Positions 8,573 through 18,131 of a DNA stretch of 34,294 nt are shown here, in pieces. The position numbers and the translations under genes are program-made. Origin of the DNA: Mesostigma viride (lineage: Eukaryota > Streptophyta > Mesostigmatophyceae > Mesostigmatales > Mesostigmataceae); assembly GCA_009746045.1 (NCBI GenBank), contig RPFO01001173.1, positions 1 to 34,294 on the forward strand, read 5' to 3'. Under the pieces are notes generated by a model that did not search any database, had not been told where the DNA came from, and was given only the letters and a program-made list of their open reading frames with translations. Positions within the stretch are counted from its first letter, which is position 1; the number at the start of each line of letters is the position of its first letter.

Positions 8573-9521
8573 GCTGGTGCATGGTTATAGGGCATTGGAG
8601 AGCAGATTGTGTGGTAGTGTCAGCATTGTGACTGGCATAATACCTGTATTTTAGTCTGTACTAAGGCTCATGGACCATGGTACACTCACTCTGATTTTAA
8701 TCAGGATACAGCCAGGTTTTGGCTGGGGTTCATGCTGTTGACTACACAAGGTTGACAGGTCCATTACAGACCATGTATTCTATTTTAAAAGAAATGTATA
8801 TTTGTACATACTTCTCACAATGGTCTGGGAACCTTTATTCTGGGGTTTATAGGGCGGGGTTCGATTCCCTGGTATTATGTTTCTACAAGCTGGCCTGTTC
8901 AGGTGTTTGCCTGTTCAGACTTCCCTAGTTCCCCAGGGCAGGATTTAATTGTTGCCTATGTGTTTCATTTTGTCATTTGTTTGCTGTGGCAGTTTACCAT
9001 CTGGCAAGTAGACGGGCGCCGTAAGACGGGCGCCAATAGACCCCTGTTGAGAGAATGACAGGCAAACTATTGTAATACGCCTTACTTTGTCAAGTGGTAT
9101 TTTAATTGTCATGGATTTATTGTACTTATATTGAATATGTACTGGGTTTTATGGGATTAGTATCTGGGATTAATGTAACTCACCGCCAGAAGGTCATTGT
9201 ACTGGAGGCTCTACCGAGGTGATGGGATTAATTCCTGGAGAAGACCTCATAGAATTAACCTGTATGTATTTAATTTTGTGTGCTTCTAATATCTGGTGGT
9301 ACTCTGTAATGCCACTTCCATAGGTTTTCTCCATTTCTCATGAAATGGTTTTCCCTGTGGCAGATCTGTTTCTTTTCCAGTTCCTTAAAAGAAAGGGCTG
9401 GGGGAATGGCATTGGCCATTAAAGACATCTGTTCAAGCTTCAAGCTGGAGTGAAGGACATTTCAAGCTACTTCAAGGGTCCCTGGCAGGGGATGTGACCC
9501 CTAAAGAAAAGAAGGGATTGG
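8573..9521 (+). other. Copia element 3' untranslated region
   Basis: About 950 bp with no convincing gene. It holds a tandem AGACGGGCGCC pair at 9010-9020 and 9024-9034, and AT-rich sequence. It ends in a purine-rich tract (AAAGAAAAGAAGGGA, 9503-9517) four bases before the 3' LTR, the expected plus-strand priming site. A 69-codon open frame at 8719-8928 has no recognisable features. Confidence 0.7.
9503..9517 (+). promoter_or_regulatory. Polypurine tract of the Copia element
   Basis: AAAGAAAAGAAGGGA just upstream of the 3' LTR start at 9522. Purine runs here prime second-strand DNA synthesis in LTR retrotransposons. The four-base gap to the LTR is slightly unusual. Confidence 0.75.
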
Positions 9522-10138
9522 AGTTAACGTAAAGGATTTACGTTAGATGGATAGAGATTGTTACGCTCTTTCCAACGGCACCTTGAACGCCTCATTTGGT
9601 TAAGGAACGTAAAAGTTATGACGTTTCCTAGGCTGTGCCGACAGTACCCGGCGCGCCACTGTGGGCGCGTACGGACACAGGATGTACAAGTGTCACTTTG
9701 ATAGTCCGCAGGACGTTGACAGGACTTGTACAGGACTTGATGGTCAATTGATAGGTAGGCGCACTGTAGCGCGCCAGGACCTATGAGACAATTGATGCTG
9801 ACTAGTGTACGGATAGGTCCACAGGACTAGCCGTATGGACAATTGATAGATCTGCGCGCCAAAGGCGTGCCAGAGTCTGTGTAATCAATTGATTGACAGT
9901 TCAGCTGTGACAGTGCAGCTGAATACTTGGACGCGTCCCTAGTAAGCTATATGAGTGACTTGGTCACACCGGGACGCTAGTTCTTGCGTGCACGTTCTCT
10001 TGGCACTGCGACCCTGTCGTCTGTGCTGCGTGCAGTCTTGGAAGTGACGTGACTTACGTCTGTGTTTCCTGATTGTTAATAAAGGCAACTTCCTGCAAGA
10101 ACCATGGCGGAATTCGTGGCATTCTTACCCTCACAACT
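9522..10138 (+). repeat. Copia element 3' LTR
   Basis: One mismatch to 2317-2933. Its last bases include an ATG (10104) whose frame runs by chance straight into the remaining Ty3 gag, so the 5' end of that open frame is LTR and not Gag. Confidence 0.95.
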
Positions 10139-10143
10139 ACCCT
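10139..10143 (+). other. Target site duplication of the Copia element, right copy
   Basis: ACCCT, the partner of 2312-2316. Confidence 0.95.
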
Positions 10144-10685
10144 TATTACGTGAAGTCAAGCGCCAGTTCTCTGCCTACCGTTTTACTGATCTGCCCCTCA
10201 AGCATGTGCGCCAGCATCTCTTGCGTGTAGCAGATTTCTTCACCACCCCTTCTCTTCCTACCCGTTCCCGTATTAATAATATTATCCTTACCCCTGAGGA
10301 GGAGAACTCCTATGTAGAAGAATTAGATATCTGTGTTACTGACCTTTCAGCCCTTGATGTCTCTCATATCACATGCTATCATTGTAAGGAAGTAGGTCAT
10401 CTTAAACGTGAGTGCCCCAAGTTCCTTTCGGGTGCTCCCCCTCATCCCGACGCTCGCCCTCCTCGTACCCCTCAGCGTGCTCCTATTCGTCCTACTTCAG
10501 GACGCATCCCTTCAGCTACCCCTAGTAGGCTGAATGCTGTGCAGACAGGATCCCCAGGGTTCCCCTATGATAATCAGGCTCCCGCACCCTCTTCAATCCC
10601 TCGTGACCCTCCAGCAGTGGCTTTTCCGCCAGGGTCTTCTTCGGGGTTCGTTCCTATGGATTTGGGGGGGGAGGGGGAACAGTAG
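10144..10685 (+). CDS. gag: Ty3 gag, C-terminal part with zinc knuckle
   Basis: Continuation of the Gag begun at 1109. Helical sequence (LLREVKRQFSAYRF, RQHLLRVADFF) is followed by a single CCHC zinc knuckle, CYHCKEVGHLKREC, and a Pro/Arg-rich tail. It ends at TAG 10683-10685 just after an eight-G run. In the gag frame the heptamer G-GGG-GGG (10664-10670) is correctly phased for a -1 ribosomal slip, which would lead directly into the protease frame. Confidence 0.9.
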
Positions 10686-13180
10686 GCCTGTCAGCCGGGG
10701 GTAACCTGGACAGGTCCTTAGATAGTACCCCAGATAATAATTTTTGCCTGCCTGTTTTTATAACCTCTGTAGGAGCTGAATCTTCCCTACCACTACGTGT
10801 GCGTCCTCTTATGTTCTTGAATGGTGGTTTAACCGTCCCTCACACTGTTGTAGACCCCTTCTTGCATGCTGATGAACTCTTGAATGTCTCTGTGTTGGTA
10901 GATAGCGGTGCGGCTAGCTCCTTTGTGAGCGAGGCCCTAGTTAGACGTTTAGGACTAGTCCCTACCCCTCACACCAAACCCGTTACTGTTCATTATGCTG
11001 ATGGTCGCACCAGTCATTCCCCGGGTACGGTGTCCCTTCCCATGGTTATACAAGGACGTACTGTCAACCTGACGGCCACTATAGGCCCTATCACTACCGC
11101 TGATGTATTACTAGGATTAGATTGGCACCAGGATAATAAGATTACTATTAATTATGATACCATGGTCATTTGGTTTCCAGATAGCTCTTACTGGGTACCT
11201 GAACGTCATTATAGATTGGAAAATTTATCCTTGGTAGATATTACTCCTCCTACACCTGTTGATCCTCCTGTAAGACCTATACCTGAAGTATTAATGTCAA
11301 ATGACGAATTACGTTCTGAATTAAAGCAAAATGGATACCTATTATGTATGTTCCTTCAGTTAGAAGTACAAGAGATACCTATCACTAATAATAGTGTGGA
11401 TATAGATGTAAATACAGTGGATACAATAGGAGTAGGATTTACTGAAAATGAAATAGTAAGATACATGGCTGTGATAGATTCCTCAAAAGTATTTGAAGAA
11501 AAGACTCCTTCTTATCCTCCTCCTCGTTCTGTTTTACACCGTGTAGTTATCAAGGACGGTGCAGTTCCTACGCACTCTCCGATGTATAGAATGGGCCCTA
11601 CCGAGTTAAAGGAACTAAAACAGATTTTAGTGTCATTATTAGAAGCAGGATTGATAGAGCCTAGTAACTCCCCCTACTCAGCTGGTGTCCTGTTAGTTCC
11701 TAAGCCAAATGGCAAGTTTCGCCTAGTTACTGATTATAGGAAGTTGAATGATATTACTGTGAAATCTAAATACCCTCTACCTCGTATTGATGATATATTT
11801 AATAAGGTTAAAGGTTCCACTTGTTTCACAGTACTGGATTGTGCGGATGGTTTTTGGCAGTTGCGGATAGCTCCTGAGGATTGCCATAAAACCGCCTTTG
11901 CTACCCCTTTTGGTCATTACCAGTTTAGAGTAGCGGCTATGGGACTCTGTAACTCGCCTGCCTCTTTTCAAATGTTAATGAATGAAGTGCTTAGACCTGT
12001 TATGGGAAATTCTCATCTTCCTCAGGTGTCCTCTGATCTAAAGGATCCTTCCTTCTCCTCTGTTTCTTTATCTGAGCATGACCGTTCTTGTGCTCAAGCT
12101 TACTTAGATGATATTCTTATTTACTCTCCTGATTTTGAAACGCACCTACGTGATTTAAAGAAAGTATTAGAAATAATGGCTGAAAATTCTTTGTGGGCGC
12201 GCCGTGCTAAAGTGCGTTCGGGTAGGAGTGTCCCATTTTTAGGGCACGTTCTGTCAGATGCCGGGGTCGCTACCGACCCGGATAAAACTAAGTCAATTCA
12301 GGAATGGCCTACTCCTACCGACGTTAAAGGTGTACGTAGTTTCCTAGGAATTGCTTCTTACTATAGGCGTTTTATCCCGCGTTTCGCAACTATAGCAGCC
12401 CCTATTAATCATTTATTAAAGAAGGATATCCCCTTTGTTTGGAGTAGTGAGTGTCAGTCTGCTTTTCAGTGCCTAAAATCCCTACTCCTTTCCCCTCCTG
12501 TACTCATCCTACCGGATACTACTAAACCCTTTGTTGTGGCTACAGATGCTAGTAAAGTAGCTATAGGTGGTGTCCTTCTCCAGGATCAGGGTCAGGGCTT
12601 ACAGCCAATTGAGTATATCTCTAGGACAATGCTCCCTGCGGAGCGTAACTATCCCGTCCACCAGCAGGAACTCTTAGCTGTGGTGTATTGTTGCCACGCG
12701 TGGCAGCACTTCCTTAAAGGTGCTCAATTTGATGTCTGCCTGAATGAACCCTGTGAGCTAGATCCTTATAGGTTAGTTATCCAAACGGATCATCGTCCCC
12801 TTACCCATCTTCTCTCCCAACCCAACCTTACCCCTCGGCAAGCGCGCTGGATGGAATTTTTAGCACAGTTTTCCCCTTTTAAACTTCAGTATGTCAAGGG
12901 TGTAGATAACATAGTACCAGATGCACTCTCTCGTCGTGCAGACTATTCCTTCTTCGAGGACCTTGATGTTCTCAATACTACTCTAGTTCCTACTACTATG
13001 GGTGTAACCCCTTATGGTGAACTACCTGATGATGATTCCTATGCCTACCTCTTTCATACAGCTGTTCGCATGCCTGATCTCCTTTCTCACGTAGGACTCT
13101 CTCTCCCGTGTGAGGCCCTTCCTGTGGCCTCGGTGGGGGGGAGGGGAAAAATAAAATTTCTATACCGCTTAGCCATATAG
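10664..13180 (+). CDS. pol: Ty3-type protease, reverse transcriptase and RNase H
   Basis: The frame is open from within the G-run overlap with gag, with no required ATG. Protease: LVDSGAASSFVSE, with the retropepsin DSG. RT: FRLVTDYRKLND, then AYLDDILIYS with the catalytic Asp pair, then FLGHVLSDAGV. RNase H: VVATDASK, HQQELLAVV, IQTDHRPLTHLL and PDALSRRA, giving all expected acidic residues. These act in the particle to process polyprotein and make the DNA copy. The frame ends shortly after a second G-run (13135-13141), again phased as G-GGG-GGG, beyond which integrase lies in other frames. About 794 residues are open from 10799. Confidence 0.93.
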   Translation, partial: GGGGGTVGLSAGGNLDRSLDSTPDNNFCLPVFITSVGAESSLPLRVRPLMFLNGGLTVPHTVVDPFLHADELLNVSVLVDSGAASSFVSEALVRRLGLVPTPHTKPVTVHYADGRTSHSPGTVSLPMVIQGRTVNLTATIGPITTADVLLGLDWHQDNKITINYDTMVIWFPDSSYWVPERHYRLENLSLVDITPPTPVDPPVRPIPEVLMSNDELRSELKQNGYLLCMFLQLEVQEIPITNNSVDIDVNTVDTIGVGFTENEIVRYMAVIDSSKVFEEKTPSYPPPRSVLHRVVIKDGAVPTHSPMYRMGPTELKELKQILVSLLEAGLIEPSNSPYSAGVLLVPKPNGKFRLVTDYRKLNDITVKSKYPLPRIDDIFNKVKGSTCFTVLDCADGFWQLRIAPEDCHKTAFATPFGHYQFRVAAMGLCNSPASFQMLMNEVLRPVMGNSHLPQVSSDLKDPSFSSVSLSEHDRSCAQAYLDDILIYSPDFETHLRDLKKVLEIMAENSLWARRAKVRSGRSVPFLGHVLSDAGVATDPDKTKSIQEWPTPTDVKGVRSFLGIASYYRRFIPRFATIAAPINHLLKKDIPFVWSSECQSAFQCLKSLLLSPPVLILPDTTKPFVVATDASKVAIGGVLLQDQGQGLQPIEYISRTMLPAERNYPVHQQELLAVVYCCHAWQHFLKGAQFDVCLNEPCELDPYRLVIQTDHRPLTHLLSQPNLTPRQARWMEFLAQFSPFKLQYVKGVDNIVPDALSRRADYSFFEDLDVLNTTLVPTTMGVTPYGELPDDDSYAYLFHTAVRMPDLLSHVGLSLPCEALPVASVGGRGKIKFLYRLAI

Positions 13181-13205
13181 CGACTAGGTCAGGAAAGTCT
13201 TATGA

Positions 13206-14816
13206 AAACGTAGTCCCCTAGGACCTCCCCTTCTCTTCGGCAAGGCGGTAGGAGATCTCTTTAAACCTGTTCTGGATACTTCTGTAGCGATGCCTACCTC
13301 TGATCTTGAACGCCTTATTAGTAGATTTACGGCCACTGAGCCGGAAGCATTAGCTGCCATTGCTGCACATCCCCAACAATTAGGCAAGCACCCTTGTAAA
13401 TTTGTAGGTGGGTTTTTATATGTGCAGATAGCAGATTCTCCCCCTCAATGGCGCCTGTATGTCCCTCCTATCTGTCGCTCCTCCTTGCTCTTTGAGTTGC
13501 ATGACTTAGCTGCTCACCAGGGTGGTAAACGGGTACGGGACCTAGTAGCCCGCTCTTATTACTGGCCTTCCCTTTATAAGGATGTGGATGAGTATGTTAG
13601 AACTTGTCAATCTTGCCAGGAAATGAAACCCAATAATGTAGGACAGATAGCAGAACCTAGGACCTTGCCTGACCCTATCATGCCTTGGGATTCTATCATG
13701 ATGGATTTTGTAGGACCTTTTAGAAAGAATGATAGGGGCAATGCCCAAATCCTTGTGTTCATAGATCGTTTTACTCGTATGTGCCATCTTGTGCCGTGTC
13801 CTTTAGAACTCACCGCACGTGATTGCGCACGCCTATACCTCAATAATGTATATAGATATCATGGATTGAGTAGGCAGTTTATTAGTGATAAGGATAAATT
13901 ATTTACCTCAGATTTTTGGCAGCAGTTTTTCGCTGCCATCGGTACCAAGGTTACCTACGGTACTGCCTACCACTCCTCCTCCTCTCATTTAGTAGAGCGT
14001 CTTAATAGAGTAGTAGAAGAAGCGCTTAGGCACTATGTTAATGGCTCGGGTAGTGATTGGGAGGATTATTTATGTTTGGTAGAGTTCTCCCTCAACAATT
14101 GTCCCCAAGCTGCGCATGGATATACGCCCTTCTTCTTAGATACTGGGAGACAGCCCCTTACCCCTACCTCTCTCTTAGCTAGTCCTCTACGGGACAAGGA
14201 TGATGTGTCCCGAGATACTGTAGAAGGTGTACAGTCCTTACTAGATAGAATGAAAACTGCTCATGACCACGCGATCTCAGGGTATCAAAAAGCTCAGGCT
14301 AAGTACCTTGCTAGGTTGCGTGCCTCCTTAGATAGACGAGCACCTGAGATAGAAGTAGGAGATCTAGTATTAGTAGAAGGCCCCCGTGTTGGCCGTTTTG
14401 CTCATAAGTTTGAAGCAGAACTGAAGGTCAAACTTAGGCCTGCCTTCTTAGGACCCTTCCATGTGTTGTCTAGGGTAGGAAATTTCTTGTATAAAGTCGA
14501 TATCCCTACCTCTTGGCAAACGCATTCAAACACCTTCCATAGGAGCCAGCTTAAACTGTACCACCCTAGTACGTTCGCTGGCAGGGAGTTAGCGCCTGCC
14601 CCTTTAGAGCATAATCCTGACACTGGGGAAGTAGAAGACGAAGTAGAAAGCATCGTGGCCCATCGAGATATCAAAAAGGGCCGCGGTACCCAGCGTCAGT
14701 ATAAAGTGAAGTGGATGTATGCTCGTAGTGAAGTAGATAAGGTTTGGTATACGGAGAGTGAGCTAGATGGGTGTAGTCGCCTGCTGCAGGAATATAAAAC
14801 CCTGCACAAGCTCTAG
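13206..14816 (+). CDS. int: Ty3-type integrase with C-terminal chromodomain
   Basis: Opens at 13206 without an ATG; the first ATG is at 13290. The zinc domain has HDLAAHQGG...CQSCQEM (HHCC). The DDE core has MMDFVGPF (Asp), FISDKDKLF (Asp) and HLVERLNR (Glu). The usual PQTDGQ before the Glu is replaced by SSSSHL, which is odd. A GPY-type segment (FLGPFHVLSRVG) and a chromodomain follow (VESIVAHRD, RQYKVKWMY, LLQEYK), so this is a chromovirus-like element, whose chromodomain usually steers insertion to particular chromatin. The join from the RNase H frame (13142-13206) needs two one-base frame changes. Confidence 0.9.
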   Translation, partial: KRSPLGPPLLFGKAVGDLFKPVLDTSVAMPTSDLERLISRFTATEPEALAAIAAHPQQLGKHPCKFVGGFLYVQIADSPPQWRLYVPPICRSSLLFELHDLAAHQGGKRVRDLVARSYYWPSLYKDVDEYVRTCQSCQEMKPNNVGQIAEPRTLPDPIMPWDSIMMDFVGPFRKNDRGNAQILVFIDRFTRMCHLVPCPLELTARDCARLYLNNVYRYHGLSRQFISDKDKLFTSDFWQQFFAAIGTKVTYGTAYHSSSSHLVERLNRVVEEALRHYVNGSGSDWEDYLCLVEFSLNNCPQAAHGYTPFFLDTGRQPLTPTSLLASPLRDKDDVSRDTVEGVQSLLDRMKTAHDHAISGYQKAQAKYLARLRASLDRRAPEIEVGDLVLVEGPRVGRFAHKFEAELKVKLRPAFLGPFHVLSRVGNFLYKVDIPTSWQTHSNTFHRSQLKLYHPSTFAGRELAPAPLEHNPDTGEVEDEVESIVAHRDIKKGRGTQRQYKVKWMYARSEVDKVWYTESELDGCSRLLQEYKTLHKL

Positions 14817-14892
14817 TCGTAGGCCTTCTCCTCTCTTATGTTATGTCTGCTGTCGACGGGTGGTTGGTTGTCCCCTCCCCTCCGCAGCCGTC

Positions 14893-17186
14893 ATGACAGA
14901 GCCTACCCCTCCGGCTGAGAGCCCGCTGCCGTCCCTGCCCCTACCGGACCCTGAGCTGTATTTCGAGGCCCTTCCGGGCCGTTGGGTGTCGCGATCATGT
15001 TACCGGGGTGGCGTTGTGCAGCCGGCCCTTCAGGCCCAACATGCGAGCTTAGTCAGGGCGGCCCTCTTCGGGGTCACGTGGTATGGTCCTTCCCCTAATG
15101 AGCCGCACCAGCTTGTCCTGCACGGGTTCGACGATGCCGGACACTGTTTGTTGGGGTGTGGTTCCGCTGTCCCGCCTTGGAACAGATAGATGCGGTTCTC
15201 CGGTGTTGCCGTGTGTTCTCCTACCTCTCTACCCTGTGGGCCGTACCTGCCTACGGGAGGTGTTTCCTTGGCTTCCGGCTGAGGGTGATGCTGAGGTAGA
15301 TGAGAACCCCTGCGACCTTTTACGGGCCGTAGAATTCATGGAGATAGCTGATCAGGCGGCGGGACTAGCGGTTGATGGTCCTGCCCCTTCGGGCGCCCCA
15401 GCCGAGGTACATTATACTCCAGATTATTCTGCCTCGAGCGCTGCGTCCGCCTCCTCGGCGTCTGTTCCTCCCTCTCCGGTCCCGTCGTCCCCTCGGTCGA
15501 CCCGGGGTGTTGCAGTGGAGCCTACCCCTTCGGGTTTGCCTGATCCTCTTTCGGCGACGGTCTCGGCTATGCAGGCTCAGATCCAGTCCCTGACCACGGC
15601 GTTTGGGGCCTTCCTGGCGGCCCAGGCGCAGGTCCCGGCTACGCCAGCTGGATCCGCGCCTCCTACCCCTTCTGTTGCCCCGGCGACTACGGCTTCGCCC
15701 GCGCCCCCGCTGCGCCCGCGGTCGCTGTGGTTCCGGCGGCTGCTGCGACTCCTGCTGCCTCTGCGCCTGTGACCGCTGTACCTGCGCCTACGCGCGAGTC
15801 CCTGCCCCTGTGACCGCGCCCGCTGTCGCTGCTTCCGAGCCTCCACCAGCTCAGTCGCAGCCGTCGCGGGGCTTCTTTGGCGACACTAGCGGACTGCCCA
15901 GGCTTTGGGAGGGTGGTCCCCGCAGAGGATTCCGGTTCCTGACTGGAGCCTGGATGGTAGTCAATCTTATGCAGGACTGCCTGTCCCTACGGGCCCCATT
16001 TTTAACATGTGGCCTGAGGGTGCACCGGCCACCGGGACCGGCGCGCCAGCTTCGTTGGCGGGTCCGTCACGGCCCCTCTGGCTTCGGGTCCGGCGCGACC
16101 TCTGCTGTACCAGTGTCACCTGCGTCGGTGTCGGCTCCTGCCCCTGCTTCGGCCCCTGCCCCTCCGGCCTCTCTGTCCTTGGCTGCGGTTGTTCGGTCCA
16201 CCGGTCAGGATCCTCGCGCTACCCGCGCTTCCGACTCCCTCCGGGAGTTGTCCCAGGGTGATCGGGACAGGGCTCCTTCTGTGGTGCATGCGACGCCGGA
16301 GTCGCGCGACACGCCCGTGCCTGGATGTGGTATGTCCGCACTCGCCTGCCGCCAGTGTGACCTGCCGCGCGTCTCCGCCGAGCTTGCCATCTCGCCCATG
16401 TCCTACGGGTTTTCCCAGGTGTGTCGGGCGCCTCGGGATCGTGGCCTACCCATTGAGACTGATCGGCCTCCTTTCGACATGGTTATCTTAGCTGATCCTG
16501 TGTTCCAGGGTGAGATCCTGGTTCGGCGCGTTCTGTATCGCTGGGCTAGGCGCCACAACGACTTGGACACCTACGGTGGGTTCCAGTGGGCTTACCCTCC
16601 GCCTCTGGGCATTATGGCTTCGGATGCCCTTACGGTAGAGTTTCCTGCGGTGCCGGGTGTTACGTACACCACGGTCCTCCAGCCCATCCTCGAGTGGGAT
16701 GCCCGGCGTCCGGCGCCCCTACCGGGCCAGGGTCTAGACTCCCGCGGTCACCCTCCTCCTCGGGCCAGCGACTACCTAGAGACATTCGGGTCGCGCCAGT
16801 GTACGCGTCGGTGGCGCTCCCGAGAGGTTCGGCACATCCGGTTGTGGCCGTCCAACGTGGAGCCCCTGGTGGACCTGTTTTTCCCGACGGGTTTGCGCCC
16901 TCGGATCCGGTATCATCGCCTCCTCCTGCGGGCCCTCTGTTTGATCGCGGTAGAGCCTTTCCTTCGCCTCTTTGCCTGTGGCTTCCTGGACTGGGCCCGT
17001 GGCCAGGTCGTTCTTACTCAGCATAGGTATTACTGGGCCTTTCTGGGCCTTTTTCCTGACGGCGTGTGGGCCGATGTTTTCCTCACCGTAGATAGGCATG
17101 ACAATGTTGAGGATGTGGCCCATTACCAGGCCTACCTGGATGTCCTGCTGGCCTCCCGTGGTACCTACCAGACGGATGGCCATTAG
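14893..17186 (+). pseudogene. Extra Ty3 ORF downstream of integrase, unknown, frame broken
   Basis: Starts at ATG 14893. Open pieces in successive frames (to 15189, then about 15160-15300, to 15772, then 15603-17186) read as one Pro/Ala/Ser-rich protein, with a conserved-looking N-terminal stretch (LYFEALPGRWVSR), a long low-complexity linker at 15420-16250, and a C-terminal part with GFQWAYPPPLG, YRWARRHNDLD and HRYYWAFLGLFPDGVW. No signal peptide, envelope furin site or known domain is evident. Ty3 elements sometimes carry a third gene here (envelope-like or other), so the position is meaningful but the function is unknown. Confidence 0.5.
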
Positions 17187-17544
17187 ATAGAGGGCCTTAG
17201 GCCCGACCTGAGGGTGTTGTCCCTCCGGTATGTAGAGTCGCCTTCATATTCTGGCCAGTTGGTTGGCTGTTCTTGGTCCTTGGCGCTGATGTGTTTACTC
17301 TGTGTGTCCTGCCCAGTGCCGTCCCCCCCGGCCAGGACTCCGTTCCAGGCAGTTAGGGGAACCTCCCACCAGGCTTGGTGCTGGCTAACCCTACACCACC
17401 CGGCGTGGTGGTGGAGACCGTGTGAACTATTGGTGCTTTGTATCTGGGATGGTCTATCGATTGTGTTGGTGTGTGTTGGGTGCATTAGGTTTTTCCTACC
17501 CCTTCGTTTCCTCCCTGTGCGTAGGGAGAGGGCTCCCTACCTTT
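17187..17544 (+). other. Ty3 element 3' untranslated region
   Basis: About 360 bp between the end of the extra ORF and the polypurine tract. No convincing coding sequence, repeat or RNA gene was seen. Confidence 0.6.
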
Positions 17545-17557
17545 GTGGGGGGGGAGG
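17545..17557 (+). promoter_or_regulatory. Polypurine tract of the Ty3 element
   Basis: GTGGGGGGGGAGG directly abuts the 3' LTR start TGTTACG. Very similar tracts occur at 10663-10678 and 13134-13150 at the other two ORF boundaries of the element. Confidence 0.8.
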
Positions 17558-18131
17558 TGTTACGTCGCGTAACAATTCGTTGTAGTTACGGACGTAAATT
17601 AGGTCCTTTGCCTCGGTTGTCCCTAGGTTTACGTTTAGGCTCCTACCGGGACATTATTGTCCTCGTAACAGTACTGTGGTACATTGGGTGCCGTTGGGCG
17701 CCGCGCCGCGTACTTTACTAGTGGTCCTGATCCTTTGGTAGAATGTAGTGGACCAGCGTGCATCAGTAGATTTAGTGGACCAGCGTGCACCTGTAGGCGA
17801 GGGCCATGTCGGCCCGAGCGTGTTGGACCGTTGGTGATCATTTATGCGCGTTCTACCCCTTTGTGTGTGCACTCGGCGTGTGTTAAGTGAATTGACACAT
17901 TTAGGCTTGGGTCACGGCAGTGTAGTTGTGTTTCCTTCCTCTATTCCTGGAGTAAACGGGTTTTGGTAAATGGTTGTATGGCGTATTATAGCAACACTTA
18001 CGTTAATGCATTGAGATCAGCTCCGTCACGTTCGTCTTTCGCCAGAGGGTTAAGTAGAGGAGGCCTGACCAGTTTAGGTAGTATCAGGCCCATTAGAGGT
18101 AGAGGTGGAGGTAGATATCCGCGGCGTAACA
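17558..18131 (+). repeat. Ty3 element 3' LTR (574 bp)
   Basis: Begins TGTTACG and ends CGTAACA, a perfect 7-bp inverted pair with the canonical TG...CA. The first 17 bases are themselves a hairpin (TGTTACG-TCG-CGTAACA). A 17-base direct repeat, TAGTGGACCAGCGTGCA, occurs at 17746 and 17773. Its end cuts the minus-strand viral gene at 18132. Confidence 0.92.

Larger units (their letters stand above)
2317..10138 (+). mobile_element. Ty1/Copia-like LTR retrotransposon nested in Ty3 gag
   Basis: A 7,822-bp element with 617-bp direct repeats at both ends that differ at one base and have no length difference, flanked by a 5-bp duplication. Inside are a zinc-knuckle gag, a DDE integrase, then reverse transcriptase and RNase H of Copia type (integrase before RT). 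Near-identical LTRs show a very recent insertion. Unusual points: LTR ends AGTT...AACT instead of TG...CA, no clear tRNA primer site, a 0.9-kb structured leader, gag separated from integrase by one UGA, and a protease-like segment lying between integrase and RT. Confidence 0.93.
1..18131 (+). mobile_element. Ty3/Gypsy-type LTR retrotransposon, 5' end cut by window
   Basis: The last 61 bp of a 5' LTR (1-61) match 18071-18131 exactly. A complete 3' LTR lies at 17558-18131. Between them are a tRNA-type primer site, gag, protease, reverse transcriptase, RNase H, integrase and a chromodomain in Ty3 order, then an extra reading frame before the G-rich polypurine tract. About 7.8 kb of the span is a nested Copia element; without it the element is roughly 10.8 kb, assuming equal LTRs. 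It lies inside a minus-strand viral gene that resumes at 18132. The target duplication cannot be checked because the left flank is outside the window. Confidence 0.93.

Noticed and set aside
8850-8885. T-arm-like CGGGGTTCGATTCCCTG in the Copia 3' region
   Set aside because: The T stem and loop fit, but no matching acceptor, D arm or sound anticodon arm lies upstream at the right spacing.
8719-8928. 69-codon ORF in the Copia 3' region
   Set aside because: No ATG-proximal or domain evidence and no coding-like features; probably chance.
10104-10138. ATG start of the second gag segment at 10104
   Set aside because: These bases belong to the Copia 3' LTR; the same bases occur at 2899 in the 5' LTR. 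True Gag resumes after the target duplication.
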